Shown: positions 11,683 to 21,946 of the stretch, one piece after another
Layout: the number at the start of each line of letters is the position of its first letter
How positions within the stretch are numbered: position 1 is the first letter of the stretch
Source: Rostrohypoxylon terebratum
Taxonomy: Eukaryota > Ascomycota > Sordariomycetes > Xylariales > Hypoxylaceae
Length of the DNA: 64,000 nt
Direction: 5' to 3'
NCBI GenBank assembly: GCA_022497145.1
Contig: MU385880.1
Coordinates: 186,001-250,000, forward strand
Notes under the pieces: model-generated
The model's input: the letters and a program-made list of their open reading frames with translations, nothing else
What the model was told of the DNA's origin: nothing
The model's database searches: none
Translations under genes and position numbers: made by a program

Positions 11683-13213
11683 ATGCCGCGTGATCCTCTC
11701 ATAGGCCTTGTCGGCAAACCCTCTGCTGGAAAGAGCACGACGCTGAACAGCTTGACCGATGCGACGTCCAAAGTTGGTGGGTCGAATCCAACCGACTTTA
11801 TCGACCCGAACTGCGGGCACTGATTATATATAATGCGACATAGGAAACTACCCGTATGCCTATCCCTTGTTGTTATTATTCACAACCTACCTAGATAATA
11901 CGAGAGAGGGGGGGGGGGGGGGGGGAGAAAAAGAAAGAAAGAGAGAAGAGCCATCAATATTGACCCGTGAGTCTTTGACTAACAGCTAATTAATGGTCGT
12001 GCATTGCTTAGTTTCACCACCATCGATCCCCAACGAGCCATCGGATATCTTCAAATAGCGTGCGCTTGCGAGCGCTTCAACGTACAAGACAAATGCAAAC
12101 CCAACTACGGATCCTGTGTCGACGGCCGTCGCTCCGTACCCATAGAACTCCTCGACGTTGCCGGGCTCGTTCCCGGCGCGCACCAAGGTAGAGGTTTGGG
12201 CAATAAGTTCTTAGATGACCTTCGACATGCGGACGCGCTGATCCATGTCGTTGACGCGAGCGGAAGAACCAACGCAGAGGGCGAAAACACACGGGGCTAC
12301 GATCCATCCCAGGATATAGCCTGGCTGCGCGGCGAGATCGTTGCTTGGATAAAGGGAAACCTCTGGGAGAAATGGGGTTCTATAAAGAGGCGTCACGTCG
12401 CCATAAAGGCTACCGCCGTCGAAACATTGCAGGGGCAATTCTCCGGTTATGGAAGCACGGCCGCGGTGGTAGCCCGGACGTTAGATCGCATGGGCTTGAA
12501 GGAGCCGCTGGAGCATTGGAGCGAGGAAACAGTAGACCGTGTCGTCAGCGCATTCACGGACGAGAAGTTTCCCACGGTTATTGCGCTGAATAAGATCGAC
12601 GATTCCGACTCGTACAAGAACCTCATGAAGATCACCAAAATGCAAGACCCTAACATGGTAGTGGCATGTTCAGCAAAAGCAGAGCTATTCTTACGGAAAA
12701 TGGCCAAACAAGGCTACATAAGATACACAGAAGGAACCGAATTTGTCGAAACACGCGAAGACCTGATAGCGGATGGAGATCCCGACGGCGGTGGTCTGAA
12801 GGAGTTAGATGAGAAGAACAAGGCAACTATCGAAGAATACAGAGATATGATCTTGTTCCGGTATGGGTCTACCGGTGTCGTCCAAGTTCTCTCGAAAGCG
12901 GCCGAGATACTGGGTCTCGTCCCAGTCTTCCCCGTACGAAACATATCAGCATTCAGCTCCGGATCAGATACGAAACATGCCTTCAGAGATTGCGTGCTGG
13001 TGAAGAAGAATACGACCGTAGGCGATGTTGCCAAGAAAGTGATGGGCGATGCGCCAATTGCCTACGTGGAGGGGGTGGGAGGCGTTCGAGTCTCGGAAGA
13101 TGCCGTCGTGTCAGTAGGCAAAAACGACGTGAGTACCTCTCTATTCAACAGCATTCTCGAGTTATACTAATGACTACTCTTAGGTTTTGTCATTCAAGAT
13201 AGGTCGAGCGTAA
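11683..13213 (+). CDS. OBG/YchF-family GTPase, yeast YGR210C orthologue
   Basis: Cytosolic P-loop GTPase or ATPase of the YchF/OLA1 branch, a conserved translation-associated family of poorly defined role. Exons are 11683-11776, 11844-11853, 12012-13128 and 13184-13213, giving 416 residues, close to the 411 of yeast YGR210C. The G1 motif is GKPSAGKST (residues 11-19), G3 is [10 protein letters not shown] (from residue 83) and G4 is NKID (about 228-231). A TGS-like C-terminal region ends VLSFKIGRA. The second exon is only 10 nt: it supplies G-N-Y-P of the conserved GN[FY]PF[TV]T switch segment, and without it the frame is lost. Intron 2 carries an 18-base G homopolymer. The gene is divergent from the SET methyltransferase gene. 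Confidence 0.92.
11908..11925 (+). repeat. Poly-G tract of 18 bases in an intron
   Basis: An uninterrupted run of 18 G inside intron 2 of the YchF-like gene, followed by a purine-rich GA/AAAG tract to about 11950. The length may be inexact in the assembly because homopolymers are error-prone. Confidence 0.95.
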
Positions 13214-14018
13214 TGAATATAGACCGTATCTAGTGGACGCTTTGTTTGATCCTTAGACATGATTTAATCAAAGTTGTTTGCAGCGTTCGCCGTATGATTG
13301 CAATGTCCATGGATGATGGCAGGTAAAGAATTTGTCTAGCATGGATTGAATCCGACTTAGCGCTGGTAAGTTCTTCAGCTTACACCGCTTTCAGCATCAC
13401 TAATTTCCTGTCCACCTAGTATATTCCACGAGAGATCTGCATTGCGCAGTCCGTGATATCTCATAAGGAAAAAATCGTTTGGAATAGGTAGTCTGATAAT
13501 TCTCAATGCATCCCCACATGAGTCCGCGTTATCTCATTTCAGTCACCTGAAGATGCAAACATAATTCGGGGGGTATCGAAATCATGATCATTATGAAGAG
13601 CAAATCTACAGCTGTAGAAACATCGCGAATACACTACGCATAAGCGACCCCGTCCTCAACTAACCCCGGATTCCCATGCCAATTGTCATTACCAGGTCAA
13701 TCGGTCGGTCGTTCATTCGTACAGCTTTCGTCGCGATGTCAAATTATCGAAAGAAGATTAAGCGGGCTGAAACAAAGGGTAGGGTCGGGTGACGTCGGTC
13801 AACCCCGATAAACGTCACTTCAATTACCCACCCCTCATCCTAGCGGCGAAGAAAAAAAATGTAGTGGCTGGATCCACGCAGGACGCCTCGTAGCATCACG
13901 AACCCCTGTGCAACCACGCCATTGGCCCAACCGTCTTGTGCTGTCTATGGCAGAGAGTTGCTATGCTGTCGCTGCATGACGAGAAATGCGGAAGGAAACG
14001 GTGGGTTATTCGGGCGCA
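13214..14018. other. Convergent intergenic region between the GTPase and Pmp3 genes
   Basis: About 800 bp between two 3' ends. I see no ORF with domain content and no RNA gene. It should hold both 3' UTRs and terminators. Confidence 0.5.
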
Positions 14019-14341
14019 TTAGTATTTCAGAATGATGTACCTGCAGGGACAAATGTTAGCCTACCATATGGTAGAGACGTAGGTATATGTGCGATCAAAA
14101 ACATACAGCGCATGGATGATTCCCGGGATGTAACCAAGAATGGTGAGTAAGATGTTGATGCAGAAGTCTGCACCACATCCTCGCTCTAGGAAGACGCCGA
14201 GAGGTGGGAGGATGATGGCAAGAATGATCTTGCAGATGTCACTACACAAGAATTAGCTTAGGCCAACATAAACAAGTCGCCTTCATAATAAGACGGGGAA
14301 CCATTGCTGGAGAATGTGTCTTACCTTGCGGTGAAAGGCAT
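14019..14341 (-). CDS. pmp3: Plasma membrane proteolipid Pmp3 (UPF0057)
   Basis: Small two-helix plasma membrane proteolipid that limits cation leak and salt sensitivity in yeast. Exons on minus are 14341-14325, 14241-14107 and 14040-14019, giving 57 residues, close to the usual family length. The protein begins MPFTASDICKIILAIILPP and ends in LYIILKY. The family signature GVFLERGCGADFCINILLT and two hydrophobic helices are intact. Both introns are phase 2 and restore conserved residues exactly (S6 and L51), which makes the model firm. GGAT microsatellite units lie just upstream, near 14413-14430. Confidence 0.96.
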
Positions 14342-16865
14342 TGTGGACTGGATGTGAGATTCTGATCGTCTAGAACGGGTTTATTGGATTGTCGCCGAGG
14401 TGAAATACTTCACGATGGATGGATGGATGGTTTGTTTGCTTTGTGCTTCGCAGAGTATAATTGACTTAATAGTTATGTGGTAGAAAACAAGAGTCAATGT
14501 TTGAGATGCGCGAGAGGGGTGCACAGGTTAAATAAGTACTATCGCCAAGTTCAATGTTGACTAGAAGTGAATCGGGAATGGCAATTGGGATCGAATCGCT
14601 ACTTATGAGGTACAGAAGGTACAGACAATGGTATTTGTACCTACTACTGTACTGCGTATGAGCTGGTTTGTCTCTGTGCACGGGAAGGCGGTGCCGTTCC
14701 TTGAATTCTTTGGCGGCGGGACCTTGAACTATGATGCATTTGCAACGAAACAACGACCCAGTTTCCCTTTCAACTACTGCGTCATACATTCTAAACCCGC
14801 CAAACATGCACAAGTACTTCCCTGTACTCGCTTAGCCGCCTATCAATGCACCCCCCCTGCTCCTTGGCGACCTTCAGAAGATCCATCCATAGAAGCTACT
14901 AGGTACATAGGACATACCTAGTAGGTAGTCAGGCACATACCTACCCAATTGAATGGAAATGTCTAGTAGTTTTTCTCGACTACACTAGTGTACTCGAACA
15001 AATAACAATCCGCTATTATCAAATTGATGTACAATAGATAAAAATATACACAAGTACCTAGGTTGGTAATTTACCGGTTCGGCTTCGACTCCATCACTCG
15101 TGATCTCTTTCATCTTGAGCTACTAGAAGATGGCTTGAGACAACGTGACGTCAGTTTGTGTGGCGCAACACGGCAATTGTCAAGAGGCCCGCAATTATTG
15201 TGGCTTGACGTACTGATGTTGCCATCTTCCTTTCCCAAAATTGCTAGCGCGAGTCCCTTTCATGTAGCAGATGTAACTATTTTTCACTTTGCCAAGTTCT
15301 GCGAACGCGCGGTCCTCGATCTACCCATGACACTACTAATATGTACAATTCAGTCTTTACACTCGGTGTCGCCTCTAATTCGCAACTGCTGTGGCGTACA
15401 TTCAAGGAACCTAGAAGCGTCGGGATATGGCAATTTACCCAACAGAGCCGTCACTAAAATAAATCTACTACATCCAATCACAGCGCATAGATCTGGGACT
15501 AGTGGCTCGGTCAAAATCAACAGGTCATCGGTATCGGTATAGGTATGGATATCGGATAATACCTAATCATGTAGACTCACTCGTGATGTGTTTCTACCAG
15601 GCCTAGCAGGCGTCTACTAACATGACGGAGTCTCGATGTTACAAAACGGGGTGTTGGCAAACAAGCCTTCCAAAGCCGATCTTCCCGGGTCGCGTATCTT
15701 CTCGTTTACACAGTTGCCGAATGCCGTCTTGGCAAAATTTCACTATGCATCCCATAGAACTTTTCGGTCAACTTTCGTGGACATGGCCTACAACCACGGC
15801 TATGCCAGTGGAGAACATACTAGGAACTCAGCATGGAATATGGATGAATAAGGATGCAGTCATTGGGTAGTACGAAGTTCTATGTGGCAAGCTACCGAAC
15901 AATCGCAGTCTTGATTGGAGTCACGTTAAATCGTGGAATGGGGGACCGTGTGACCAAATAGGCCAAAATCTGATCTCATCCTTCACCTACATGGAATTCG
16001 TGGTTAGCCCCGTAGGTCACCATGTTTATCTTGAATCTAAACATCTGGGTTCTGTGGTTATTGGTTTGGGGGCGTCATCCTACGGCCATATAAGCTTCTG
16101 TCTTTTAAGGGCCAATGGAGCTGTCCTCCGCTAGGATCGTAGTGAACCGTTGAGATCAACTGATTAAATTAGTCACAATTGTATTAGACGAGGCTTCGAG
16201 TTTTCGAGTAAGACCCGCATGCTGGGAAGATATGGTGATATTAATACATCAAGTCTAGTCTTAAGAGGTCACGATCCTTTAGGTATATAGACCAACGTCT
16301 TGGATCTAAGTTGAGAGGACTTAGGATGCCTACAAGTTTGGAAAAATCTATAACCGTGCGCCAGTCGGATATGACAGAGGTTTAAGAAAAGAAGACCGAA
16401 GTGATTTATGGGATTTGACTGGTACTTGCATTTACTTTCTTTTGTAACAGCAATAAGGTACGTCGAATCTTCGTGTGGTCTCCTTGGAACGAACTTAGTA
16501 TGTTTGACTAGCAGTAGATTCAATGTTATTGTTATACAGCGACCTGTCTAATCCGCCTTCGTCGCTTCTTGAAGATCACCATACCTAGATAGTCTCCTTC
16601 CACGTACCTATTTGTTACTTGAAGCCGACATAAATTACATAGTAGACCTCGTAAGGCCCTTAGAGTTAAGCTGTATCTATTAATACCAGCTATATGCTGG
16701 TTTTTGTATAACAGCATAAGCTCACGCTATTTCCAGCCTTTTGCCTTCGTTTCAACAATGTCTCTTCAAATGGCGAGGGATTTGATCATGGCCGAATATT
16801 TATATTTACACATACCCAAACATTTGGCGCAGCCTCTTTTTTTTTGGAGAATATGTACATTGAAT
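14342..16865. other. Gene-poor intergenic region, 2.5 kb
   Basis: Between the Pmp3 promoter and the 3' end of the mitochondrial ribosomal gene. Frames at 14628-14921, 15063-15542 and 15622-15870 have no recognisable domain or good splice-linked extension, so I do not call them. CTAGGTAC/CCTAGTAGGTAG motifs cluster at 14895-14945. A GGAT-type microsatellite is near 14413-14430. Confidence 0.5.
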
Positions 16866-18093
16866 TTATCCAGTTGGTGGAGGTTGTCTACTCCTTTGCG
16901 ATAATCCCGTGAGCCGTGATCTTGTATCCCCGCGCGGAGTGAAGTCGATAGGTTGTTGGATGAAGAATTGTTCGATCTTCTCTTTGCCATCGATCAAAGA
17001 GCCCTCCTTCTCCTTCGCTTGGTCGAGTAATAGCGACTTCTGGCGGCTTTCTTCGAGGAACTTTCGCCGATCTTCGCTCATCCTCCATTCCCTTGGGAAT
17101 TTGGGTTTGGTTTTAAAGGTATGATGTCTGGTATCCAATGGAATATCATCAAACATGTCGGATGGATCCTTGAACCACAGTAAATAATCGGTGCATATGG
17201 CGGGTACTAAATAGAATGGAATTGAATTTACCTTTGCTCGTGCTATCAATTTTTCAACCAAATCGCCGAGGTATCGCTTATTTTGCGCCTGATGCTCGAA
17301 CTGCTCGCAGCTCATCTTGGCGACGTCTGTCTCTGGATTGTATCGAGGACCCAGCAGCTTCTTTAGTTTCAATTGCTGCGCATCGTCCAGTGGTAAGTCT
17401 CTTGGTGAGAACTCAACTACCACTTTGCTCTCTGCGGGGTGAAACTCTCCCATGTAACTTGTATATCGGAAACGCAAGGGTTCTTCGGCGGAAGGGGGCT
17501 CGAAAGGCCTAGCAAGCTCTAGTTGGAATAGTCAATTGACTATTTCTTTCTAAGGAGATCAACATACAGTGCCACTCACTAGATAGAAGAGGCATCTCCC
17601 AAGCCGCGATGCGGGCATACTCTCTGTATTCGCGAAATTCTTCAAACTTGCCATGAGCCATGCCCATGATGTCATCCTCGTCGAAGATATCTTCATCCAT
17701 TTCGTCTGTAATCAAATCCGGATCTTCCTCGTCTTGACTCCAAAAGAGTTTTTTTCTCGGTATTTTAGGAACGGCGCCGGCACCTGAGACTATAGGACCG
17801 GCAGATCCCAAAGCTCGTTCCGGAATTCGAATCATCCCTTCTACGTCAACGCTTCTTAATGCAGCGCGAATCAATCTTTGCCGTTCAATTGGGTCTACGC
17901 CATCGTCTTCCTCAACATAATCCTCCTCCTCTTCCTCCTCGTGATCATCTTTCTTAGCTCGGGCCCGCCATCGCATAGGTGTGGAAGAAAATGGCCGTCT
18001 TGCGACGCATATTCGCGTGCCAGCCTTTCGGAGAGCTGGGGACTGTCGAAAATACCGTGCGCACAGTCGTATTGATTGCACTCCAGAAGCCAT
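16866..18093 (-). CDS. rsm24: Mitochondrial small ribosomal subunit protein mS35 (Rsm24)
   Basis: Structural protein of the mitochondrial 37S ribosomal subunit. Two exons on minus, 18093-17580 and 17518-16866, give 388 residues; the 61-nt intron joins LLSK to LARPFEPP. Residues 1-45 form an Arg/Ser-rich, acid-free presequence with an RRPFSST-type cleavage region, typical of matrix import. An acidic stretch (HEEEEEEDYVEEDD) follows. The mS35 domain contains RFRYTSYMGE, the PRDLP segment and a conserved core ending around FPREWRMSEDRRKFLEESR. The start is the ATG at 18093, because the nine bases before it are in frame but begin with TTG. The final 20 residues are not conserved to my eye and could be altered by a missed 3' intron. 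Confidence 0.88.
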
Positions 18094-19595
18094 GTCGATC
18101 AATGGCTATGCCACCACCATCTAGTCGGGTTGCGAAAAGTCGTTTCTACCTGGTGGTCTCAATGAGAGGTTCCTTAATATTCCTTGAGCTACAATTAATA
18201 AAATCCATGCACGATTAGCGTAAAAGATCTAGGGCCCATAAAATTTCAACGGACATCAGGTTAGCCCGATAGTGCTATTCGATTGGTTGCAAATAATCGA
18301 GCACCCCACCTCTATTGTTGGAAGGTGCCATTGAGGCTTATCTGACAATCACGTGATCTAAGTAACTCCTCAGCACTTTCCTACAGCACCCAACAATCAA
18401 CAATCAACCAGCAACCTACCTACTACCTAGAGCCTAGGTAGTCACAGCAGCATCGACGAATTTATGTTATTGATTGAACCTAATAACTTTGCATCCATCT
18501 TCCAAGCAAGGATTCAGCAACAGAACGTTGTATAGACGCATTTAAGCTGAACAAATCCCAAGCGAGAGTAGATAAAATCAAATCAAATACCTAATCGTTG
18601 TAAAAATTATTTAAGAACTCCGTCCTCCATCCATCAGCGATCAGGTTGCTGTCATGTTAAGATTGAATGAAAGAAAAAAAAAAGAGGCAAAAAAACCCGA
18701 GTTAAGAAGTATACAACGAGATGACTGCACATCATAAGCGTCAAGGACCCACCAAGATCGTCCTTAGGAGACTAATCTCGCTCTGAAGCATGCCCAAGCA
18801 ACCGGCTTAACGTCCCAGGGGGCCCTCCCAGGATATACACTATGTTCGGCATTATGAGTGAGGTCTGATCCACACAGGGCGAAGTATGAGAATTGAAATT
18901 CACTGCCTTCAAAATGTGCCAAGTGCCTATGGGAATGGAACCCATAACCTTTCGCACAGGGTTGAGTAGTGGGGACTTAACCCACGACCTCGAGGTCCGG
19001 CGAACGACATTCACATTAGACCACTGTACCGAACGTCGTTAGCAAAATGACCACTTAGATATACTTATGTAATCTTTACCTATGGAGGTTGGCCTCGTCA
19101 CCGTCCATGCTTCACGCACCTTCCTCCAATCCATTACTGATATATTCACACTAGGCTCCTATCTGTACTATTTGTCTACTAGGTAGGTGTCTTATCACAC
19201 ACTTGTCTCTCGAATTCTCAAACTTAGACTTATTCACAACAATAAAGAAAGTGAGCCGATTAGCTCGTAATAACGCATATGTCTGCACTTTTCGCAGTCC
19301 ATCAGACCGATATCAAACAATTACTGTCATCCTATCCCGTAAGTATACAATCTCTAGATCACGATCTTCATTCATCACTATCTTCCTCTCTCGCTCTACT
19401 CTATTTTTGCGTCGTTGTCTAAAACTTTAATCCTGCAGCTTTGCACCATCCTCGCGGTCTTACGATTTCGTCTATTCTCAATAGTAGACGTAGTACTAGG
19501 TAGGTACATTATCCTAATTAAATCATCCATTTCTGTACACTCTAATGCTTGAGTTTTAGTCCAAGATCGCCAGGCCTTCTCAAATCTTTGCCAAG
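18094..19595. other. Intergenic region with tRNA-like sequence
   Basis: About 1.5 kb upstream of the Rsm24 gene. ACCTACCTACTACCTAG-type repeats occur at 18413-18440 and CTAGGTAGGT at 19180 and 19497. The tRNA-like segment is described separately. The frame at 19203-19430 has no domain. Confidence 0.5.
18905..19030 (-). other. Degenerate tRNA-like or SINE-like sequence
   Basis: On minus, an A-box-like segment (AGTGGTCTAATG) is followed by GTGGG-TTAAGTC-CCCAC, a 5-bp stem with a 7-nt loop in the position of a T-arm. A second such hairpin, ATGGG-TTCCATT-CCCAT, carries a near B-box (GGTTCCATTCC against GGTTCGANTCC). No acceptor stem closes either unit and the anticodon stem is imperfect, so this is not an intact tRNA. 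A tRNA-derived repeat or relic is the likeliest reading. A perfect 12-bp palindrome (GACCTCGAGGTC) lies at 18986-18997. Confidence 0.35.
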
Positions 19596-20018
19596 ATGGC
19601 TGATCTCAACGACGCCAGCCAAGAGGAATTGGAGGACACCATTTTACGCTTGCTGCAGCAACAAGAAGCGCTTGACAAGGAGCTTGACAAGGAGCTTGAC
19701 GAGGAGCTCCAAAACAGCCATGACGTGGACCATACCATTCTCAGAGAGATCGATCGCCGCCGCGAAGACCGCATTCAGTAACGGGAGATGTTGGAGGAGC
19801 GAAAGCTAAAGCGCGAGGCGGAAGACAACAAGCATGAGGCAAAAGACAACGAGCACGAGCACAAGCACAAGCACAAGCTCGTAGAACTCAACAAGAATCT
19901 GACAGAGCGACAGTGCAGAGTCTACAAGGAGATCATAGCTGTTCTTAGGAAGTTAATTATGGCGACAGCTCTGAACACTTGGATGCGCCATTGGTTGAGT
20001 CAGGAGGAAGCAAAGTAA
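19596..20018 (+). pseudogene. Coiled-coil protein frame interrupted by an in-frame TAA
   Basis: One reading frame runs from ATG 19596 to TAA 20016-20018 but is broken by TAA at 19779-19781, giving segments of 61 and 78 residues. The first half is acidic and heptad-like (LEDTILRLLQQQEAL) with three 12-bp repeats encoding LDKE. The second is rich in Lys, Glu and His (KDNEHEHKHKHKL). The residue bias continues across the stop, so the two halves look like one former protein. No splice pair that I could find removes the stop in frame. Alternatives are a recent pseudogene, a sequencing error or stop readthrough. I do not recognise a family. Confidence 0.4.
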
Positions 20019-20704
20019 CATCACCAAGTTTCCAAACGAGGACTCCCTCCTCCTAGTTCTACGAGGCACAGATAGTTTTTCTTACGAATGCAATTGACCG
20101 GTTGACTTCTGAATGACCAATTTTACAGGAACTTGATATCCATCAAAGTGCATCGGTTTATAAATGTATCCATCCTAAATACTACTGCTAGGTGGTAGTG
20201 ATGATAGCGTAGATGTCGGTAGATGTAGACATGTAGATGTGAAGAGTCGTTGTTGAAAAGCCACAATACAAGTTTTCTTAATAATTTTGCTTACTACGCC
20301 ACAGCAGACGTCACAAACCCGAACCAATGTACAACCCCAGATTTCGCTAGCGGACACTAAGCCCTTAATAGTAAAGCGCAGATCCTTTGAGCTAATCATT
20401 TCCTGTTCTGATTTCGTGCAGCTCGTTCATCTTTCCTTTTAACAACATTCTCACTTTGTCTAGTTCAAGCATCTCAAGCTTGCCAGAATTATCGTCCCAA
20501 AACATTGAGAGGTAGGAAAACCATTGATTCCAGAGCATTTCTATCCCATTGTCAGGTTAATACCGCTGATTGTTCGCGTACATGCTAAAACGATTCTTCT
20601 TACAGATTAAATTATCCGGCAACGTTCCAATTGCCGTTAAACTAGTCCCGCTGAAGATCGACTCACTTCAAGGTTAAGGCTTCGGCCATTCACTACCCGA
20701 CACC
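20019..20704. promoter_or_regulatory. Upstream region and probable 5' UTR of alg13
   Basis: No gene seen. A possible 5' UTR donor (GAGGTAGG, near 20511) and a pyrimidine-rich acceptor-like stretch near 20600 suggest a leader intron, but this is not proven. Confidence 0.35.
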
Positions 20705-21495
20705 ATGGCGGACATGGGTCTCTACTATGAGGCGTTTCGCATCTGTAAATGCGTTTTCGTCACTGTCGGCGCCAGTTCCAGTTTCAAGCCTCTCATCGAG
20801 GAGGTGCTTTCGGATGCCTTCATCGCCAAGCTCAAGAAGTTAGAATTCACCAATCTCATCATCCAGTGTGGTCCTGACTATGACTACTTCCTGTCGGCCC
20901 AGCCTCCCGAGGATGCGCTTGATGACCCCAACCGACTCAACGTGATCGGGTTCCCGTACAAGCAAGATATCTACCGCTGGCTTGCCCTCGCCGCGCCCTC
21001 CGCTCCCGGTGAAAGAGCGAAGCGAGCCAAGGGTGTCATCATCACTCATGCAGGTATGTTCTCAAAAGAAGCCAATCGATTGATGAACTTTATGCTAATA
21101 CCATTCCAAGGTGCCGGAAGCATCCTAGATGCCCTCGACTACAACACCACCGTCATCGCCGTGCCCAACCCGGCCCTCATGGACAACCACCAGTTAGAGA
21201 TTGCCGAAGAGATGGGGAAGCAAGGATTCTTAACTCAAGGCAAGCTCGGGTACGTCTCTATCGCTCATCTCACAACCATAACCACCCACCTGAACATTTA
21301 CATATTCTAACATGAAAAAACAGCTCTCTCGCCGACCAGCTCACAGAAAAGCTCCTCAACACCCGAGCTCCCGAGTGGCCCCCCATGCCCGACGCCGACG
21401 CCCCGTGGCCTGGCGGTCTCTGGGACGTTATCATGTTCCTGATGCCCGGCGTGGTGGAAGAAGAGCCCCCCGAGCGCCTATGCGTGTGCATGTAA
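20705..21495 (+). CDS. alg13: UDP-N-acetylglucosamine transferase catalytic subunit Alg13
   Basis: Cytosolic catalytic subunit that with membrane-bound Alg14 adds the second GlcNAc to the dolichol-linked oligosaccharide at the ER. Exons are 20705-21053, 21111-21249 and 21324-21495, giving 219 residues, close to yeast (202). Family features in order are CVFVTVGASSSFKPLI, LIIQCGPD, VIGFPYKQDI, VIITHAGAGSILDAL and NPALMDNHQLEIAEEM, the last two forming the UDP-sugar site of the GT28 fold. Introns are phase 1 and 2 and rebuild G117 and G163 exactly. The protein has a Trp/Pro-rich tail ending CVCM. That last tetrapeptide would resemble a CaaX-like box, probably by chance. The gene is convergent with the Aip1 gene. 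Confidence 0.93.
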
Positions 21496-21946
21496 ACGCC
21501 ATGAATCCCTTATATTTTAAATCTCATCATTTTAGTTCGGCGTTTCCGGATCGGGAGATACCCATGGTTGTACAGGCTGTCTGACGCCTATTACATAGTA
21601 GTCCAGGTGGACGAATGAATGGCATATGAAAGTGAACTGAACCTGCTTCATTTTGTCCCTTCTTTCTCGTGCTTGCTCCCTTCATCCCGAGAAGAACTGA
21701 ATTACGTGTTTGCATGAGACTCCGCATAATCCTGATTATTTCTAATGATTTTAGAGGAAAAATCGCTGACAATCTACTCTAGAGGCAACAGAAACCCATC
21801 CACTGAAGTATCAAGACTTCGACGATCAACTGGATAAATTTATTTTTTCTCCTCTACCTATTCACCACCATCGTCAATGGCCCAAACACCTACCTCACCG
21901 GGCTTACGTAGTCAGTTCTTACCCCTCCCTACCTTCCTGTACCCAC
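21496..21946. other. Convergent spacer between alg13 and aip1
   Basis: 451 bp between two 3' ends. I see no gene; both terminators should lie here. Confidence 0.5.
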
